Shown here piece after piece: positions 7,589-16,567 of a stretch of DNA of 64,000 bases (the stretch's first letter is position 1; each line of letters begins with the position of its first letter). A program made the position numbers and the translations under genes. Under the pieces are notes generated by a model. The model was not told where the DNA came from and made no database searches. It was given only the letters and a program-made list of their open reading frames with translations. Source of the DNA: Anaerolineaceae bacterium (GTDB lineage Bacteria; Chloroflexota; Anaerolineae; Aggregatilineales; Phototrophicaceae); assembly GCA_002699585.1 (NCBI GenBank), contig PABP01000014.1, forward strand, positions 124,001 through 188,000, given 5' to 3'.

Positions 7589-9058
7589 GTGACAACTGAC
7601 CTCTGTTCACGTTGGTCAACCTCCACAACATTTGAGAAAGAAGTGCCTGTGGTCACCGGACAAGAAATTTTGCATGTCTTGGTCGCAAACCGCGAGCGCA
7701 GCGCGTTCGTCACCAAAGCGCTACAAAGCTGGAAGCAATTTTTGCATTCTCAGGTGATCGGGAGCATCGTGCTGCTGGCTTGTGCTGCTCTCGCCATGAT
7801 CTGGGCCAATTCACCCTGGTCGGAGTCCTACTTCCACTTGCTGGAAACACCCCTGTCGTTTTCCCTGGGCAGCCATGCGTTTTCCATGAGCCTGCACGCC
7901 TGGGTCAACGAAGGCCTGATGATGGCTTTCTTCCTCATGATTGGGTTGGAAGTCAAAGAGCAGGTGTTGGTTGGCGAGCTATCGAGCATCAAAGGCGCTA
8001 TGTTACCCATCTGCGCAGCGCTGGGTGGCATGATCGTCCCGGCCATGATCTATGCCCTCATGAACCAGGGTGGCGAAGGCATCAGCGGCTGGGGTGTGCC
8101 GATGTCGACAGACATCGCCTTCGCGCTAGGCATTCTAGCGCTGCTGGGCAAGCGCGTTCCCCTGAGCCTGAAAGTCTTTTTGGCGACGCTGGCTATCGCC
8201 GATGACCTGGGCGCAATCCTGGTGATTACGCTGTTCTACTCGGGACAAATCATGGTCGGTGGCTTGATTGTGGCGGCGCTGTGCTGGCTTGTGATCTTCT
8301 TACTGGGGCGCATCGGCATCTATAACCCGCTGCTTACCCTGCTGCTATCGATTGGCGTGTGGCTGGGCTTTTTGTCCAGCGGCATCCATGCCACCATTGC
8401 AGGCGTGATCGTCGCCATTGCCATCCCGGCACGGCCACTCATCGATCCGCATGTGGTCCTGCAATCGATCAAAGAACATCTACCGAACACACAAGCCAAT
8501 CATGATGTGCTGCGCGACAAAGAACAGCGTGAATCGCTCAAGGAACTCAACGAGGCCATGAGCAGTGTCGCGCCACCGCTGGTACAGCTCGAAGCTAATT
8601 TGCAGCCCTTAGTGACTTTCATCATCATGCCGCTGTTTGCCCTATTTAACGCCGGGGTGGTCATCAACAACGTTGGTAACCTGGGTAGTGCTTTCACCAG
8701 CCAGGTGGGCCTGGGCGTGATTCTGGGATTGGTCATCGGCAAGCCGCTAGGAATTTCGCTGTTTAGCTGGCTGGCCGTCAAAATTGGGCTAGCTCGTCTG
8801 CCAGCCGACCTGCGCTGGGCGCATTTGCAAGGTGTCAGCATCCTGGCCGGGATCGGTTTTACCATGTCGCTGTTCGTGACCGAACTGGCCTTTGTTGGCA
8901 ACCATCACCTGGCGGAGACAGCCAAGCTCAGTATCATTGTCGCATCGCTGACTGCCGGGATCATTGGTTACATTGTCCTGAGCCGCGTTACGCACGTCCA
9001 GCAGACCAAACCCGTGCTACCCACCATCAATACGACGCCCATCACCCAGGATGCTTAG
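7589..9058 (+). CDS. nhaA: Na+/H+ antiporter NhaA
   Basis: Membrane antiporter exporting Na+ in exchange for H+, used in pH and salt homeostasis. About 11-12 hydrophobic segments are visible from residue 55. The ion-binding pair in transmembrane helix 5 is present (TLAIADDLGAI, near residue 206), as is the STDIAFALGILALLG helix of the unwound TM4. The N-terminal RSAF...ANSPW segment is family-typical. The frame opens at a GTG at 7589; in-frame GTGs at 7643 and 7649 follow GAGAAAGAA and may be the true start, since the first 18 residues look uncharacteristic. The C-terminal tail is hydrophilic. A strong terminator follows. Confidence 0.93.
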   Translation: MTTDLCSRWSTSTTFEKEVPVVTGQEILHVLVANRERSAFVTKALQSWKQFLHSQVIGSIVLLACAALAMIWANSPWSESYFHLLETPLSFSLGSHAFSMSLHAWVNEGLMMAFFLMIGLEVKEQVLVGELSSIKGAMLPICAALGGMIVPAMIYALMNQGGEGISGWGVPMSTDIAFALGILALLGKRVPLSLKVFLATLAIADDLGAILVITLFYSGQIMVGGLIVAALCWLVIFLLGRIGIYNPLLTLLLSIGVWLGFLSSGIHATIAGVIVAIAIPARPLIDPHVVLQSIKEHLPNTQANHDVLRDKEQRESLKELNEAMSSVAPPLVQLEANLQPLVTFIIMPLFALFNAGVVINNVGNLGSAFTSQVGLGVILGLVIGKPLGISLFSWLAVKIGLARLPADLRWAHLQGVSILAGIGFTMSLFVTELAFVGNHHLAETAKLSIIVASLTAGIIGYIVLSRVTHVQQTKPVLPTINTTPITQDA

Positions 9059-9076
9059 GCACACGCATTTCGCAAC

Positions 9077-9112
9077 AAAAAAGCCGGAACCTATAGTAGG
9101 CTCCGGCTTTTT
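9077..9112. terminator. Bidirectional Rho-independent terminator
   Basis: AAAAAAGCCGGA paired with TCCGGCTTTTT around an inner CCTATAGTAGG stem-loop, between the convergent nhaA and LysM-protein genes. The A tract on one side and T tract on the other let it serve both strands. Confidence 0.85.
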
Positions 9113-9131
9113 GTTTTGATCTGTCCGCTGG

Positions 9132-10610
9132 TTACTGCATTACACCAGCGATTGCATTACAAGCAGGGCACGTATTGCCTGGGCGAACAATCGCATAACC
9201 CGCCTGCGGATCATCGCCCCAGGTGGTGTTATCGACATTCCAGACAATGAACAAGCGGACATAACCGCTCTGGCGAGCAGAGTTAACCGCCTGTGATAGC
9301 CATTGCGCCTGGTTTGCAACGGTTGTGTTAGCTGCCCATGCGAAGCCACCCGGTAGCTCGCCGTAGCCTTCACCCGTCAGGTAACCCAATTCCGTGAAGC
9401 ACAGTGACTTGCTAGGGAACGTACCTGCATACAGGTTGACCATACGCGGGTAGTACCAGCTATAGTGGCCGCTGCTGCCAACGGGCGCGCCGGAACTCAC
9501 CAACGGGGAGGTGATGCCTGCATTATAGTGAATACCCACGCAGTCCATGTAGTTGGCCGCGCCTGCATTCGCCATCTGCTGGATGAAGACGTTATCGTCA
9601 CAACCTGCTGACTGGCAGCCACTGAAGTAACCCGTCGGGGTAGGCGCACCACTGATGACCAGCGTATCAGCATTACGGGACTTGATGGCCTGATAGGCTG
9701 CACCTAGCATCTGAGTATAAGCGCCACCGCTAATCATGCCGGCTGGCCATTCGCGGTCGATATTCGGCTCGTTCCAGACTTCGATACCATCCGCACCCAG
9801 GGCAGCTACGCCACCCAGGAAGTTGGCGAAGTTCTGGTAGTACTGTGTCGGGTTGGCCGCGATCTGACCCGGATTGCCGACGACGCTCAGCAGAATCTTC
9901 AAGCCCTTGGCGTGGGCATCGTCAATCATGGCTTTGGCGACATCTGGTCCGGCGCTGCCATCCCAGACCAACTGACGTTTGGCCCACGTCATGCCCGTGT
10001 CTTTCATCAACTGGGGCATATTGAAGGCGAAAACATGGCCACCGAGTTCAAAGCCACCGCCAGTGGAGGGTGGGGGAACGGTGCCGCCATCATCACCGCC
10101 GTCGTCACCGCCATCACTGCCGCCATCATCACCGCCGCTCGTGCCAGGGATGACCAACTGCTGGCCGACGAAAATCAGGTTGGGGTTAGCAATATTGTTG
10201 GCCGATGCAATGGCCTGCCAGGTCGTGCCGAAGCGGGCTGCAATCCGGCTGAGGGTGTCGCCAGCAACCACCGTGTAGACACTCCCACCGGTGTCGCCGC
10301 CGTTATCACCACCATTATCGCCGCCATTATCACCGCCGTTGTCGCCACCATCATCACCACCGTCATCGCCACCACTCGTGCCGGGGATCACCAGCACTTG
10401 GCCGACATAAATCAGGTTAATGTTGGCAATGTTGTTGGCTGATGCAATCGCGCCGATTGAAACGCCATAACGCAAAGATATCCGATAGAGGTTTTCACCA
10501 GCTACCACCGTGTGGGTGGTCTGGTCCTGGGCGATAGAGGCAAAGCTGGAACTCAATAATAACGTCACTAGCAAAAGTGCTGCGACTGTCGTACGAACTA
10601 TATTTCGCAT
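9132..10610 (-). CDS. Secreted LysM-domain protein with glycoside hydrolase-like domain
   Basis: 492 residues. An N-terminal signal peptide (about 1-28) ends near SFASIAQ. Two LysM domains follow (about 33-77 and 112-156; each opens with TVVAGE/DxLxRIxxR and ends with VGQxLVIPG), which bind peptidoglycan or chitin-type glycans. They are separated and followed by Gly/Asp-rich linkers of repeated GGDNGG/GGDDGG units. The C-terminal 310 residues form a TIM-barrel glycosidase-like domain: [14 protein letters not shown] gives the likely acid/base Glu281, and CFTELGY the likely nucleophile. It resembles clan GH-A (GH39/GH5-like); substrate unknown. A GTG at 10625 is possible, but AAAGAGAA precedes the ATG at 10610. 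Confidence 0.83.
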   Translation of the reverse strand: MRNIVRTTVAALLLVTLLLSSSFASIAQDQTTHTVVAGENLYRISLRYGVSIGAIASANNIANINLIYVGQVLVIPGTSGGDDGGDDGGDNGGDNGGDNGGDNGGDTGGSVYTVVAGDTLSRIAARFGTTWQAIASANNIANPNLIFVGQQLVIPGTSGGDDGGSDGGDDGGDDGGTVPPPSTGGGFELGGHVFAFNMPQLMKDTGMTWAKRQLVWDGSAGPDVAKAMIDDAHAKGLKILLSVVGNPGQIAANPTQYYQNFANFLGGVAALGADGIEVWNEPNIDREWPAGMISGGAYTQMLGAAYQAIKSRNADTLVISGAPTPTGYFSGCQSAGCDDNVFIQQMANAGAANYMDCVGIHYNAGITSPLVSSGAPVGSSGHYSWYYPRMVNLYAGTFPSKSLCFTELGYLTGEGYGELPGGFAWAANTTVANQAQWLSQAVNSARQSGYVRLFIVWNVDNTTWGDDPQAGYAIVRPGNTCPACNAIAGVMQ

Positions 10611-10964
10611 AACGTTCTCTTTCACTATCTATGGATGCCTTGGTAAATGAATAGTCGATACGTGACCGTTAATTTATTCTAACATAAGTTCATTCTCTGC
10701 GCTGACCCGATACACAAGGATTCTTGCAAGGATTTCTAAGCCTAATGGTCTCACGCCGCAGAAACAAGCATAAAGACATCATAAAGGTATTGCTCAACAT
10801 TTCTTTATGGATTTCAGCATTAAGAACACAGTTACAAACACCCTAAAATCAATTAATTGACGTTACGATCCTATAACGTAATGCTGGATTTAATTTTATT
10901 TCGCCATTAATTCGTATAGAATAAAGGCCAACGGGATAAAAATTAAATAAAGTGTGGGGACAAA
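10611..10964. other. Intergenic region between divergent genes
   Basis: About 350 AT-rich bases separating the divergent LysM-glycosidase and STAS-like genes. I see no coding frame, RNA gene or strong palindrome. It presumably carries the promoters of both genes, but I cannot pick a confident -35/-10 pair. Confidence 0.4.
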
Positions 10965-11351
10965 ATGGCTATCACAACTTTTTGGGTTAAGCAAGAAAAA
11001 TCCATCATACGCATTAACCTTAACGGACATTGGCAGTATGAAGATTTGATGCGCGCCATCCGCGATCTCAATGACGACATCAAGAAACTACCTGCCCCCG
11101 TCCACGTCGTCTTTGAATTCGACGCCGGACGCCGTGTCCCGCGCAGCATCCTTTCCATGCTCGCTTATGCTTTACAACAACTACCGGATAACGTCGGCAC
11201 CGTGACTATCGTCACCAACGGCAACATGCTCATTGATGCCATCATGCGCGTCGCCGACCGCCTGCACCCCTTCATCAGCCGCCAACTTGAACTGGCACCC
11301 AATTACGATGCGGCTTACAAGCGCGTTGCAACGCTGCCCTTGGCCGCTTAG
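10965..11351 (+). CDS. STAS/SpoIIAA-like small protein, paralog A
   Basis: 128 residues with an alternating strand-helix pattern: WVKQEKSIIRINLNGHW (two strands), a helix near 25-40, the strand HVVFEFDAGRRVPRSI near 48-62, a helix, strand TVTIVTN, a helix, and a closing strand-helix. This is the shape of SpoIIAA-like/STAS proteins. Paralog B (21931, minus) shares the DFR/DAGR-xxP-xxIxS-xLxY core and DNVxxxxxV; paralog C (25636) is more distant. No kinase or anti-sigma partner gene is adjacent. GGGGA lies 5 bases before the ATG and a hairpin terminator follows. Role unknown; regulation by protein contact is an inference from fold. Confidence 0.65.
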   Translation: MAITTFWVKQEKSIIRINLNGHWQYEDLMRAIRDLNDDIKKLPAPVHVVFEFDAGRRVPRSILSMLAYALQQLPDNVGTVTIVTNGNMLIDAIMRVADRLHPFISRQLELAPNYDAAYKRVATLPLAA

Positions 11352-11406
11352 TTAGAGGTTCGCAGGCATCCCCCAATTGCATATTCCATTTCTTTCCTTT
11401 CTGGCT

Positions 11407-11450
11407 CCGTAAAGTGCATCCAATGTGGTGCACTTTGCGGTTTAATGTAC
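11407..11450 (+). terminator. Rho-independent terminator
   Basis: A 12-base stem, CCGTAAAGTGCA (11407-11418) with TGCACTTTGCGG (11429-11440), one wobble pair, followed by TTTAATGTACTTTTT. Located 56 bases behind the STAS-like gene. Confidence 0.6.
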
Positions 11451-11525
11451 TTTTTGCGTGTCTCCCATAAGTAAGCGCTGCCTTACAATTCCGGCGGATG
11501 CCATTCCCTGCGCGGGTTGGCACGT

Positions 11526-11531
11526 TATAAT
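11526..11531 (+). promoter_or_regulatory. Putative -10 box of the ChbG-pip-coaBC unit
   Basis: Consensus TATAAT 38 bases before the first ATG of the unit, in the context CGTTATAATATGG; no clear -35. Similar isolated TATAAT boxes precede several other genes in the window. Confidence 0.4.
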
Positions 11532-11568
11532 ATGGTGCGATTGGTCACACCGCCTGTGAGGAGGCCCT

Positions 11569-12375
11569 ATGCCCAAGTATTTGATTGTAAACTCCGATGA
11601 TTTTGGTATCTCCGAAGGCGTGAGCCGTGGCATCTTAGAAGCGCATCATGAGGGAATTGTGACTTCAACCACTGTCATGGTGAATATGCCTGCCGCCGCA
11701 CTGGCCATCGAACAAGCCCAGAAAGAGGCCCCTAAACTGGGCCTGGGGCTGCACTTCAATTTGTCGTTCGGCGTGCCTATCCGCGATGATGTGCCTAGCC
11801 TGTTGACCGAAGCCGGAACTTTTGTTTCCGATTATCAGCCCCTGCTCGATAAACTCGCCAGCTTTGACCCCGATGAGGTTAAACAGGAACTCCAAGCCCA
11901 GTTTTTGCGCTTCATTGAGCTAGCGGGGCATCCGCCGGACCATCTAGACAGCCATCACGGCGTGACCTACTTTTGCCCGCCGGCTGTCGAGGCCATGCTC
12001 GATTTGGCCCATGAATATCACCTGCCCATTCGCAGCTTCCCCTATGAGCGCATCAGCGCCCAGGATGCCCAGCTCGCCGAGCAGATCCGGGCAATTGTCG
12101 AGGAACACGGCAAGCCACGCCAACCCGCCCGTATGATCGACCCGGTGTTTGACTTCAAGCAAGGGGATCGTATTGAGCGCTTAAAGGCTAGCTTGCGCAA
12201 CATGCCTGATGGCTACAGCGAGATGTTGTGCCACGTCGGTTACGCCGATGGTCTGACCGAGTCCTACACCACCCAGCGCGAAGAAGAACTGGCCGCTTTC
12301 ACGGACCCGGCAGTTAAAGCCCTGGTAGAAGAAGAAGGCATCCAACTCATTACTTTCGCTGAATTGCCCGCATAA
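11569..12375 (+). CDS. ChbG/HpnK (YdjC-like) carbohydrate deacetylase family protein
   Basis: 268-residue metal-dependent deacetylase that removes N-acetyl groups from sugars such as chitooligosaccharides or hopanoid glycosides. Seen: the N-terminal NSDDFGIS with metal/catalytic Asp pair (about residues 8-15), LGLHFNL with a His ligand near 63, and HLDSHHGV with the remaining His residues near 125. No signal peptide, so cytoplasmic. A strong AGGAGG precedes the ATG. It is the first gene of a tight run with the prolyl iminopeptidase (4-base gap) and coaBC. Confidence 0.85.
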   Translation: MPKYLIVNSDDFGISEGVSRGILEAHHEGIVTSTTVMVNMPAAALAIEQAQKEAPKLGLGLHFNLSFGVPIRDDVPSLLTEAGTFVSDYQPLLDKLASFDPDEVKQELQAQFLRFIELAGHPPDHLDSHHGVTYFCPPAVEAMLDLAHEYHLPIRSFPYERISAQDAQLAEQIRAIVEEHGKPRQPARMIDPVFDFKQGDRIERLKASLRNMPDGYSEMLCHVGYADGLTESYTTQREEELAAFTDPAVKALVEEEGIQLITFAELPA

Positions 12376-12379
12376 GCTG

Positions 12380-13339
12380 ATGACGACCCGTTACCCGCAC
12401 ATCGAACCCTATGAACACGGCCTGCTCGATGTGGGTGAGGGCCATCATATTTACTGGGAACAGTGCGGCAATCCAGCGGGTAAGCCGGTTGTCGTGCTGC
12501 ACGGTGGCCCCGGTTCGGGCGCGTCGGAAGGCTTTCGGCGTTATTTTGACCCGGCACGCTATCGCATCGTGCTCTTCGATCAGCGCAACTGCGGGCGCAG
12601 CCTGCCCCATGCCAGCGACCCCGCCGTTGATCTGTCGACCAATACCACCCACCATCTGGTCGACGACATCGAACGCTTGCGTGAGCATCTGCGCATCGAC
12701 CGCTGGATGGTCTTCGGCGGGTCCTGGGGCACGACGCTGGCATTTGCCTATACGGAATCCCACCCGCAGCATGTGACACAGATGGTACTTTTTGGCGTCA
12801 CCATGACGCGCCCCGCAGAAATCGACTGGCTGTATCGTGGTATGGCCCCGATGTTCCCGGAACAGTGGCACACGTTCCGCCAGGGCGTACCAGAAGATCA
12901 ACGGGATGGCGATATGGTCACGGTCTACTATCACCTGCTACAGCACCCCGACGCTGAGGTTCGTTTGCAAGCCGCTCGTGATTGGCATGATTGGGAAAAT
13001 GCTTCGCTGTCGGTCGATCCCAACTACCAGCCCGGTGCCAGCCGCCTGACGCCCACTTTCCAACTGGCGCGGGCACGCATCGTGACGCACTACTTCTATC
13101 ATAAAGCGTGGCTGGAAGACGGTATTCTGCTGAAAAATATAGGCAAGCTGGCAGGCATCCCTGCGATTTTGATCCAGGGGCGGCTGGACCTGGGTGCGCC
13201 CATGATGACCGTCTGGGAAGTTTCGCAAGCCTGGCCGGATAGCGAGTTGGTCATCGTGTATGGAGCTGGCCACAGCATCAGCGATACAGGTATGGCGGAA
13301 GCCATCATCGCTGCTACGGACCGTTTCGCAAGCCAATAA
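12380..13339 (+). CDS. pip: Prolyl iminopeptidase (alpha/beta hydrolase)
   Basis: 319-residue cytoplasmic peptidase removing N-terminal proline from peptides. Oxyanion motif HGGPG at 41-45, DQRNCGRS near 67, nucleophile Ser115 in GGSWG, acid Asp in QGRLD (near 270) and His in GAGHS near 297 form the classic triad. Size matches S33 monomeric enzymes. It begins 4 bases after the deacetylase stop and coaBC follows after 25 bases, so the three are likely one transcript, although their roles are not obviously linked. Confidence 0.92.
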   Translation: MTTRYPHIEPYEHGLLDVGEGHHIYWEQCGNPAGKPVVVLHGGPGSGASEGFRRYFDPARYRIVLFDQRNCGRSLPHASDPAVDLSTNTTHHLVDDIERLREHLRIDRWMVFGGSWGTTLAFAYTESHPQHVTQMVLFGVTMTRPAEIDWLYRGMAPMFPEQWHTFRQGVPEDQRDGDMVTVYYHLLQHPDAEVRLQAARDWHDWENASLSVDPNYQPGASRLTPTFQLARARIVTHYFYHKAWLEDGILLKNIGKLAGIPAILIQGRLDLGAPMMTVWEVSQAWPDSELVIVYGAGHSISDTGMAEAIIAATDRFASQ

Positions 13340-13364
13340 GGATTTATTCCAATAAGGACATCTT

Positions 13365-14594
13365 ATGGAACCGATAGCCCTTCTTAAGGACAAACGCATC
13401 GTGCTCGGTGTGACGGGCAGCATTGCCGTTTACAAGGCCATCGATCTGGCCAGTAAACTCACCCAGGCCGGGGCGCTGGTCGATGTCATGATGACGGAGG
13501 CCGCGCAGCAGTTTGTGACGCCCTTGGCGTTCCAGGCAGTGACGGGCCGCGCAGTCTATACCGATATGTGGGCCAGCGCGGATAGCGCCCTGCCGACGCA
13601 TATTGCCCATGTAGCCCTGGGCGAAGGGGCCGACCTGCTGGTCATCGCACCGATGACGGCCAATTCCATCGCCAAATTAGCCCAAGGCCTGGCCGATGAT
13701 CTGCTGAGTGTGACCGCCTTAGCCGCTCGCTGCCCGTTGGTGTTCGCTCCGGCGATGGATGGCGGCATGTACAGTCACCCGGCGACACAAGCCAACATCA
13801 CCACTTTGATCGAGCGTGGCGCTACGCTCATCGAGCCAGACGAGGGCCGTTTCGCCAGCGGGTTGGTCGGCAAAGGCCGCTTGCCGGATACACCGACGCT
13901 CATCGGGCAGATTCGGCGGGCGCTGGCACGTAGCGGCCCATTGGCTGGAAAGCGTATCGTCGTCACCGCCGGGGGAACCCGTGAGCCGCTTGACCCGGTG
14001 CGTTATCTGACCAATCGCAGCAGTGGCAAGCAGGGCTATGCTGTCGCCCAGGCGGCGCTGGATGCCGGGGCCGAGGTGGTGCTCATCAGCAGCGCCAGCC
14101 TGCAGACGCCCATCGGCGCACAACTCGTGGCAGTTGATACGGCCCAATCGCTGCATGACGCCGTGCTCGAACACAGCGCCGGGGCCGATGCCCTGGTGAT
14201 GACTGCCGCCGTTGCCGATTACCGTCCGGCTACGCAAGCCCAGCAGAAAATCAAAAAATCAGATGGCGATTTATCGCTGCAACTGGCGCGCAATCCCGAT
14301 ATTTTGCTGGCAGTCAAGGAAATGGCCCAGCGTCCAAAGGCGGTGGTTGGCTTCGCGGCGGAAAGCGAAAATCTGCTAGCGAATGCCCAGGATAAGCTGG
14401 TGCGCAAGGGATTGGATTTACTGGTGGCCAATGACATCAGCGCGACCGATGCCGGGTTCGCCAGCGACTACAACCGCGTGACCCTCTTAGGGCGTGATGG
14501 CAGCCAGACGGCCATCGACCGCAGCAGCAAATCGGCCATCGCTGAAGTGATTGTTGAGCATCTATCCAGCCTCATCGTCAAGGGAAGCGCATAG
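13365..14594 (+). CDS. coaBC: Bifunctional phosphopantothenoylcysteine decarboxylase / phosphopantothenate-cysteine ligase
   Basis: 409 residues, two domains. The N-terminal flavoprotein half (1-185) decarboxylates phosphopantothenoylcysteine; the C-terminal half (190-405) joins cysteine to phosphopantothenate. Seen: VTGSIAVYKA FMN loop, catalytic His79 (HIAH), and in the ligase TAGGTREPLDPVRYLTNRSSG and AAVADYRP with the lysine-rich KIKKS. Two decarboxylase residues differ from E. coli Dfp: the PAMNxxMW Asn is Asp132 (PAMDGGMY), and the flap Cys of ACG is Ser165 (FASG). The ligase half is standard. It ends the ChbG-pip-coaBC run. Confidence 0.92.
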   Translation: MEPIALLKDKRIVLGVTGSIAVYKAIDLASKLTQAGALVDVMMTEAAQQFVTPLAFQAVTGRAVYTDMWASADSALPTHIAHVALGEGADLLVIAPMTANSIAKLAQGLADDLLSVTALAARCPLVFAPAMDGGMYSHPATQANITTLIERGATLIEPDEGRFASGLVGKGRLPDTPTLIGQIRRALARSGPLAGKRIVVTAGGTREPLDPVRYLTNRSSGKQGYAVAQAALDAGAEVVLISSASLQTPIGAQLVAVDTAQSLHDAVLEHSAGADALVMTAAVADYRPATQAQQKIKKSDGDLSLQLARNPDILLAVKEMAQRPKAVVGFAAESENLLANAQDKLVRKGLDLLVANDISATDAGFASDYNRVTLLGRDGSQTAIDRSSKSAIAEVIVEHLSSLIVKGSA

Positions 14595-14626
14595 TACTTT
14601 ATGCCACTCTATTTTACAGCCGGAAA

Positions 14627-14635
14627 TGCTATAAT
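14627..14635 (+). promoter_or_regulatory. Extended -10 promoter candidate
   Basis: TGCTATAAT, an extended -10 element, 133 bases before the receiver-protein start codon. No -35 at 17 bases, as expected for extended -10 promoters. The same nine bases occur at 20101 and 51204 upstream of other genes. Confidence 0.45.
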
Positions 14636-14767
14636 AGACTGTGCACCAACAATGGACAGTCTGCCTGTTATCGACACCCAAGGTGGCGAATACAACACGA
14701 AAATACCGCTCATACATCATCAGACGGTCCAACTCAAACGCCAACAAGCCTTGTTGAGAGGTATCTC

Positions 14768-15187
14768 GTGTTTAAAAACTGGTTCAAGTCCGATAAGGAC
14801 CATCCAGCTTTTTCCGTGCTGGTTGTTTCCGATGATGGGAATACCTTAGCATCGATCCGTAGTTCACTAACCGAGGAAGGCTGTGAAGTCCATTCGGCAG
14901 TCTCCGCGGAAGCAGGGGTCAAACTGCTGGATGAAATCGAACTGCCGGATGTCATCATTGGTGACTTTTACTACCCAGAGCGCGACGGTAAGCACTTCCT
15001 GAACAAAGCCCGCATCCGTTTTGGCAAATCGGCTCTGCCGCCTACCATCTTCCTGATGGACTCAGAAGAAGATGAGACAGCAGCTTATGAACTAAGCGTC
15101 AATGACGTTTTGGAAAAGCCCTTCGAGGCAGCCAAATTGTTGGCCAGCCTCACCAAACTAATTGAGCGCCCGTCTAAAGTAGACTAG
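14768..15187 (+). CDS. Stand-alone response regulator receiver (REC) protein
   Basis: 139 residues, a single receiver domain without an output domain. Seen: acidic pair Asp22-Asp23 (VVSDDG), phospho-acceptor Asp66 (VIIGDF), Ser99 in the switch position and Lys117 in LEKPFE. Such single-domain regulators relay phosphate or bind partner proteins. No histidine kinase is adjacent. Start is GTG, 7 bases after GAGAGG. The N-terminal dozen residues (FKNWFKSDKDHP) are extra to the domain. Terminator follows. Confidence 0.82.
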   Translation: MFKNWFKSDKDHPAFSVLVVSDDGNTLASIRSSLTEEGCEVHSAVSAEAGVKLLDEIELPDVIIGDFYYPERDGKHFLNKARIRFGKSALPPTIFLMDSEEDETAAYELSVNDVLEKPFEAAKLLASLTKLIERPSKVD

Positions 15188-15211
15188 CGACTGACTCACA
15201 CACCTCAACAT

Positions 15212-15248
15212 AAAAAATCCCTTACAGACTGCCCGTAAGGGATTTTTA
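15212..15248. terminator. Bidirectional Rho-independent terminator
   Basis: AAAAAATCCCTTAC pairs with GTAAGGGATTTTT around a short loop, between the convergent receiver and permease genes. Confidence 0.85.
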
Positions 15249-15264
15249 GTTACACACATGCGAT

Positions 15265-16362
15265 TTAACTATCTGCGGAGCCATCCGCCTTGGCGATGAG
15301 GATACCGCCTTCGACGCGGTCTGGGACGACTTTGTTGCGGCGCGGCTCCAGCACCAGATGTTTGAGTAGAATGATACCCGTCCCAGCGACAGGGACAGAG
15401 ATTAATGCCCCTGTGATGCCATCCAGCGAGAAGCCGATAGCAATCACGATGATAACCAGTATCTCATCGAAAGCCGTGCTCTGGGACACAATCCGCGGGG
15501 AGAGGAAGTAATTTTCTACCTGTTGCAACAGCACCGTAATGACAAAGACCAGCAAGGCCGATGTCGGGGAGGACAACAGCGCTAGCGCGGTACACAGCAC
15601 GACCCCAATGAGACCGCCAATAATGGGGATGGCGGTCGCTATGGCATAGATAAAAGCCAGCGTCGCTGCATTGGGTACGCGCACAAGGGCTAAGGCCACA
15701 AAACAAATCAGGCCGACAATCAGCGACACCAGCGCCAACCCCCGAACATACGCGCCCAGGCCATACTCAATTTCTTGCATGATGGCGCGTACCTGGGCCT
15801 GCCTGCTAATGGGCATAATATCAACTATGAAATCTTCCGCCCTTTGCCTGGACGTGATCCAATAGGCCCCCATCACAAAGATCAAGATGGCATCCCCAAT
15901 GAAGGAACTCACATCATCGATCAAATTAGGGGCGGTCACACGCAAGGTTTCAACAACATCCCGAACAGCGGTACGAATTTCTTCCTGAGGAATGCCAATG
16001 TCAATGGAGTTGCCAGTAATATCACTCAGGGTGCGCTCGACCCAGTATTGGGCAACGATGATGCGATTTGCGAGGCGATCTTCGTTCTGAATATAGCTGA
16101 CGAACTGGTTGATAACGGGCGGCAGGACGGTTACAAACGTCATAATGCTGCCGAGAAAAAAGACGCCATAGACAATTAAAATGGCGACACTCTCTGAAAT
16201 CCGCCAGCGTTTGAGCCGCGTGATCATTGGGCGAATGGCAGAAGCGATCAAAATAGCGACGATCAACACGGTCCACACATCAAAAGTCGCTACCACGAGG
16301 TAAGCCAGCGCGAGCGCACTCAAAACAATTAACGTGTTGCGAAAAACAACGTAACCGTTCAT
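15265..16362 (-). CDS. AI-2E/PerM (UPF0118) family transporter
   Basis: 365-residue integral membrane protein with about 7-8 hydrophobic helices: a pair near the N-terminus (residues 8-50), a third near 60-80, a periplasmic/cytosolic region around 85-150, and a cluster from 150 to 340. The glycine-rich GGLIGVVLCTALALL and DGITGALISVPVAGTGIILL segments are typical of the family, whose members export autoinducer-2 or other small molecules or work as ion antiporters. The hydrophilic C-terminus is short. A hidden small membrane ORF and a pair of palindromes lie upstream. Confidence 0.87.
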   Translation of the reverse strand: MNGYVVFRNTLIVLSALALAYLVVATFDVWTVLIVAILIASAIRPMITRLKRWRISESVAILIVYGVFFLGSIMTFVTVLPPVINQFVSYIQNEDRLANRIIVAQYWVERTLSDITGNSIDIGIPQEEIRTAVRDVVETLRVTAPNLIDDVSSFIGDAILIFVMGAYWITSRQRAEDFIVDIMPISRQAQVRAIMQEIEYGLGAYVRGLALVSLIVGLICFVALALVRVPNAATLAFIYAIATAIPIIGGLIGVVLCTALALLSSPTSALLVFVITVLLQQVENYFLSPRIVSQSTAFDEILVIIVIAIGFSLDGITGALISVPVAGTGIILLKHLVLEPRRNKVVPDRVEGGILIAKADGSADS

Positions 16363-16463
16363 ATTGGGTTGCTTTCAAAATTAGACTTCAAATAAGCATA
16401 ACTTACTTAGCATTAAAAATACTTAATACGGTCAATAGAAAAGCGTAATCATAGTCATAAAAA

Positions 16464-16489
16464 GTGACATCACAAAAAAGTGACGTCAC
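16464..16489. promoter_or_regulatory. Tandem GTGACRTCAC palindromes
   Basis: GTGACATCAC (16464-16473) and the perfect palindrome GTGACGTCAC (16480-16489), each preceded by an A5-A6 tract, spaced 16 bases centre to centre. They lie about 100 bases upstream of the permease start and downstream of the small membrane ORF. This layout fits a double operator. Binding factor unknown. Confidence 0.5.
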
Positions 16490-16567
16490 AAATAAGAAGC
16501 ATAGGTGAGTAGCTATGCCAAACGATGCCAAAAGAGAAATGTTCAATTTAGTGGGCCGAGTACGTGT

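Noticed and set aside
14770-14800. tRNA T-loop-like GGTTCAAGTCC
   Set aside because: It lies in the receiver gene with no matching acceptor, anticodon or D arms around it.
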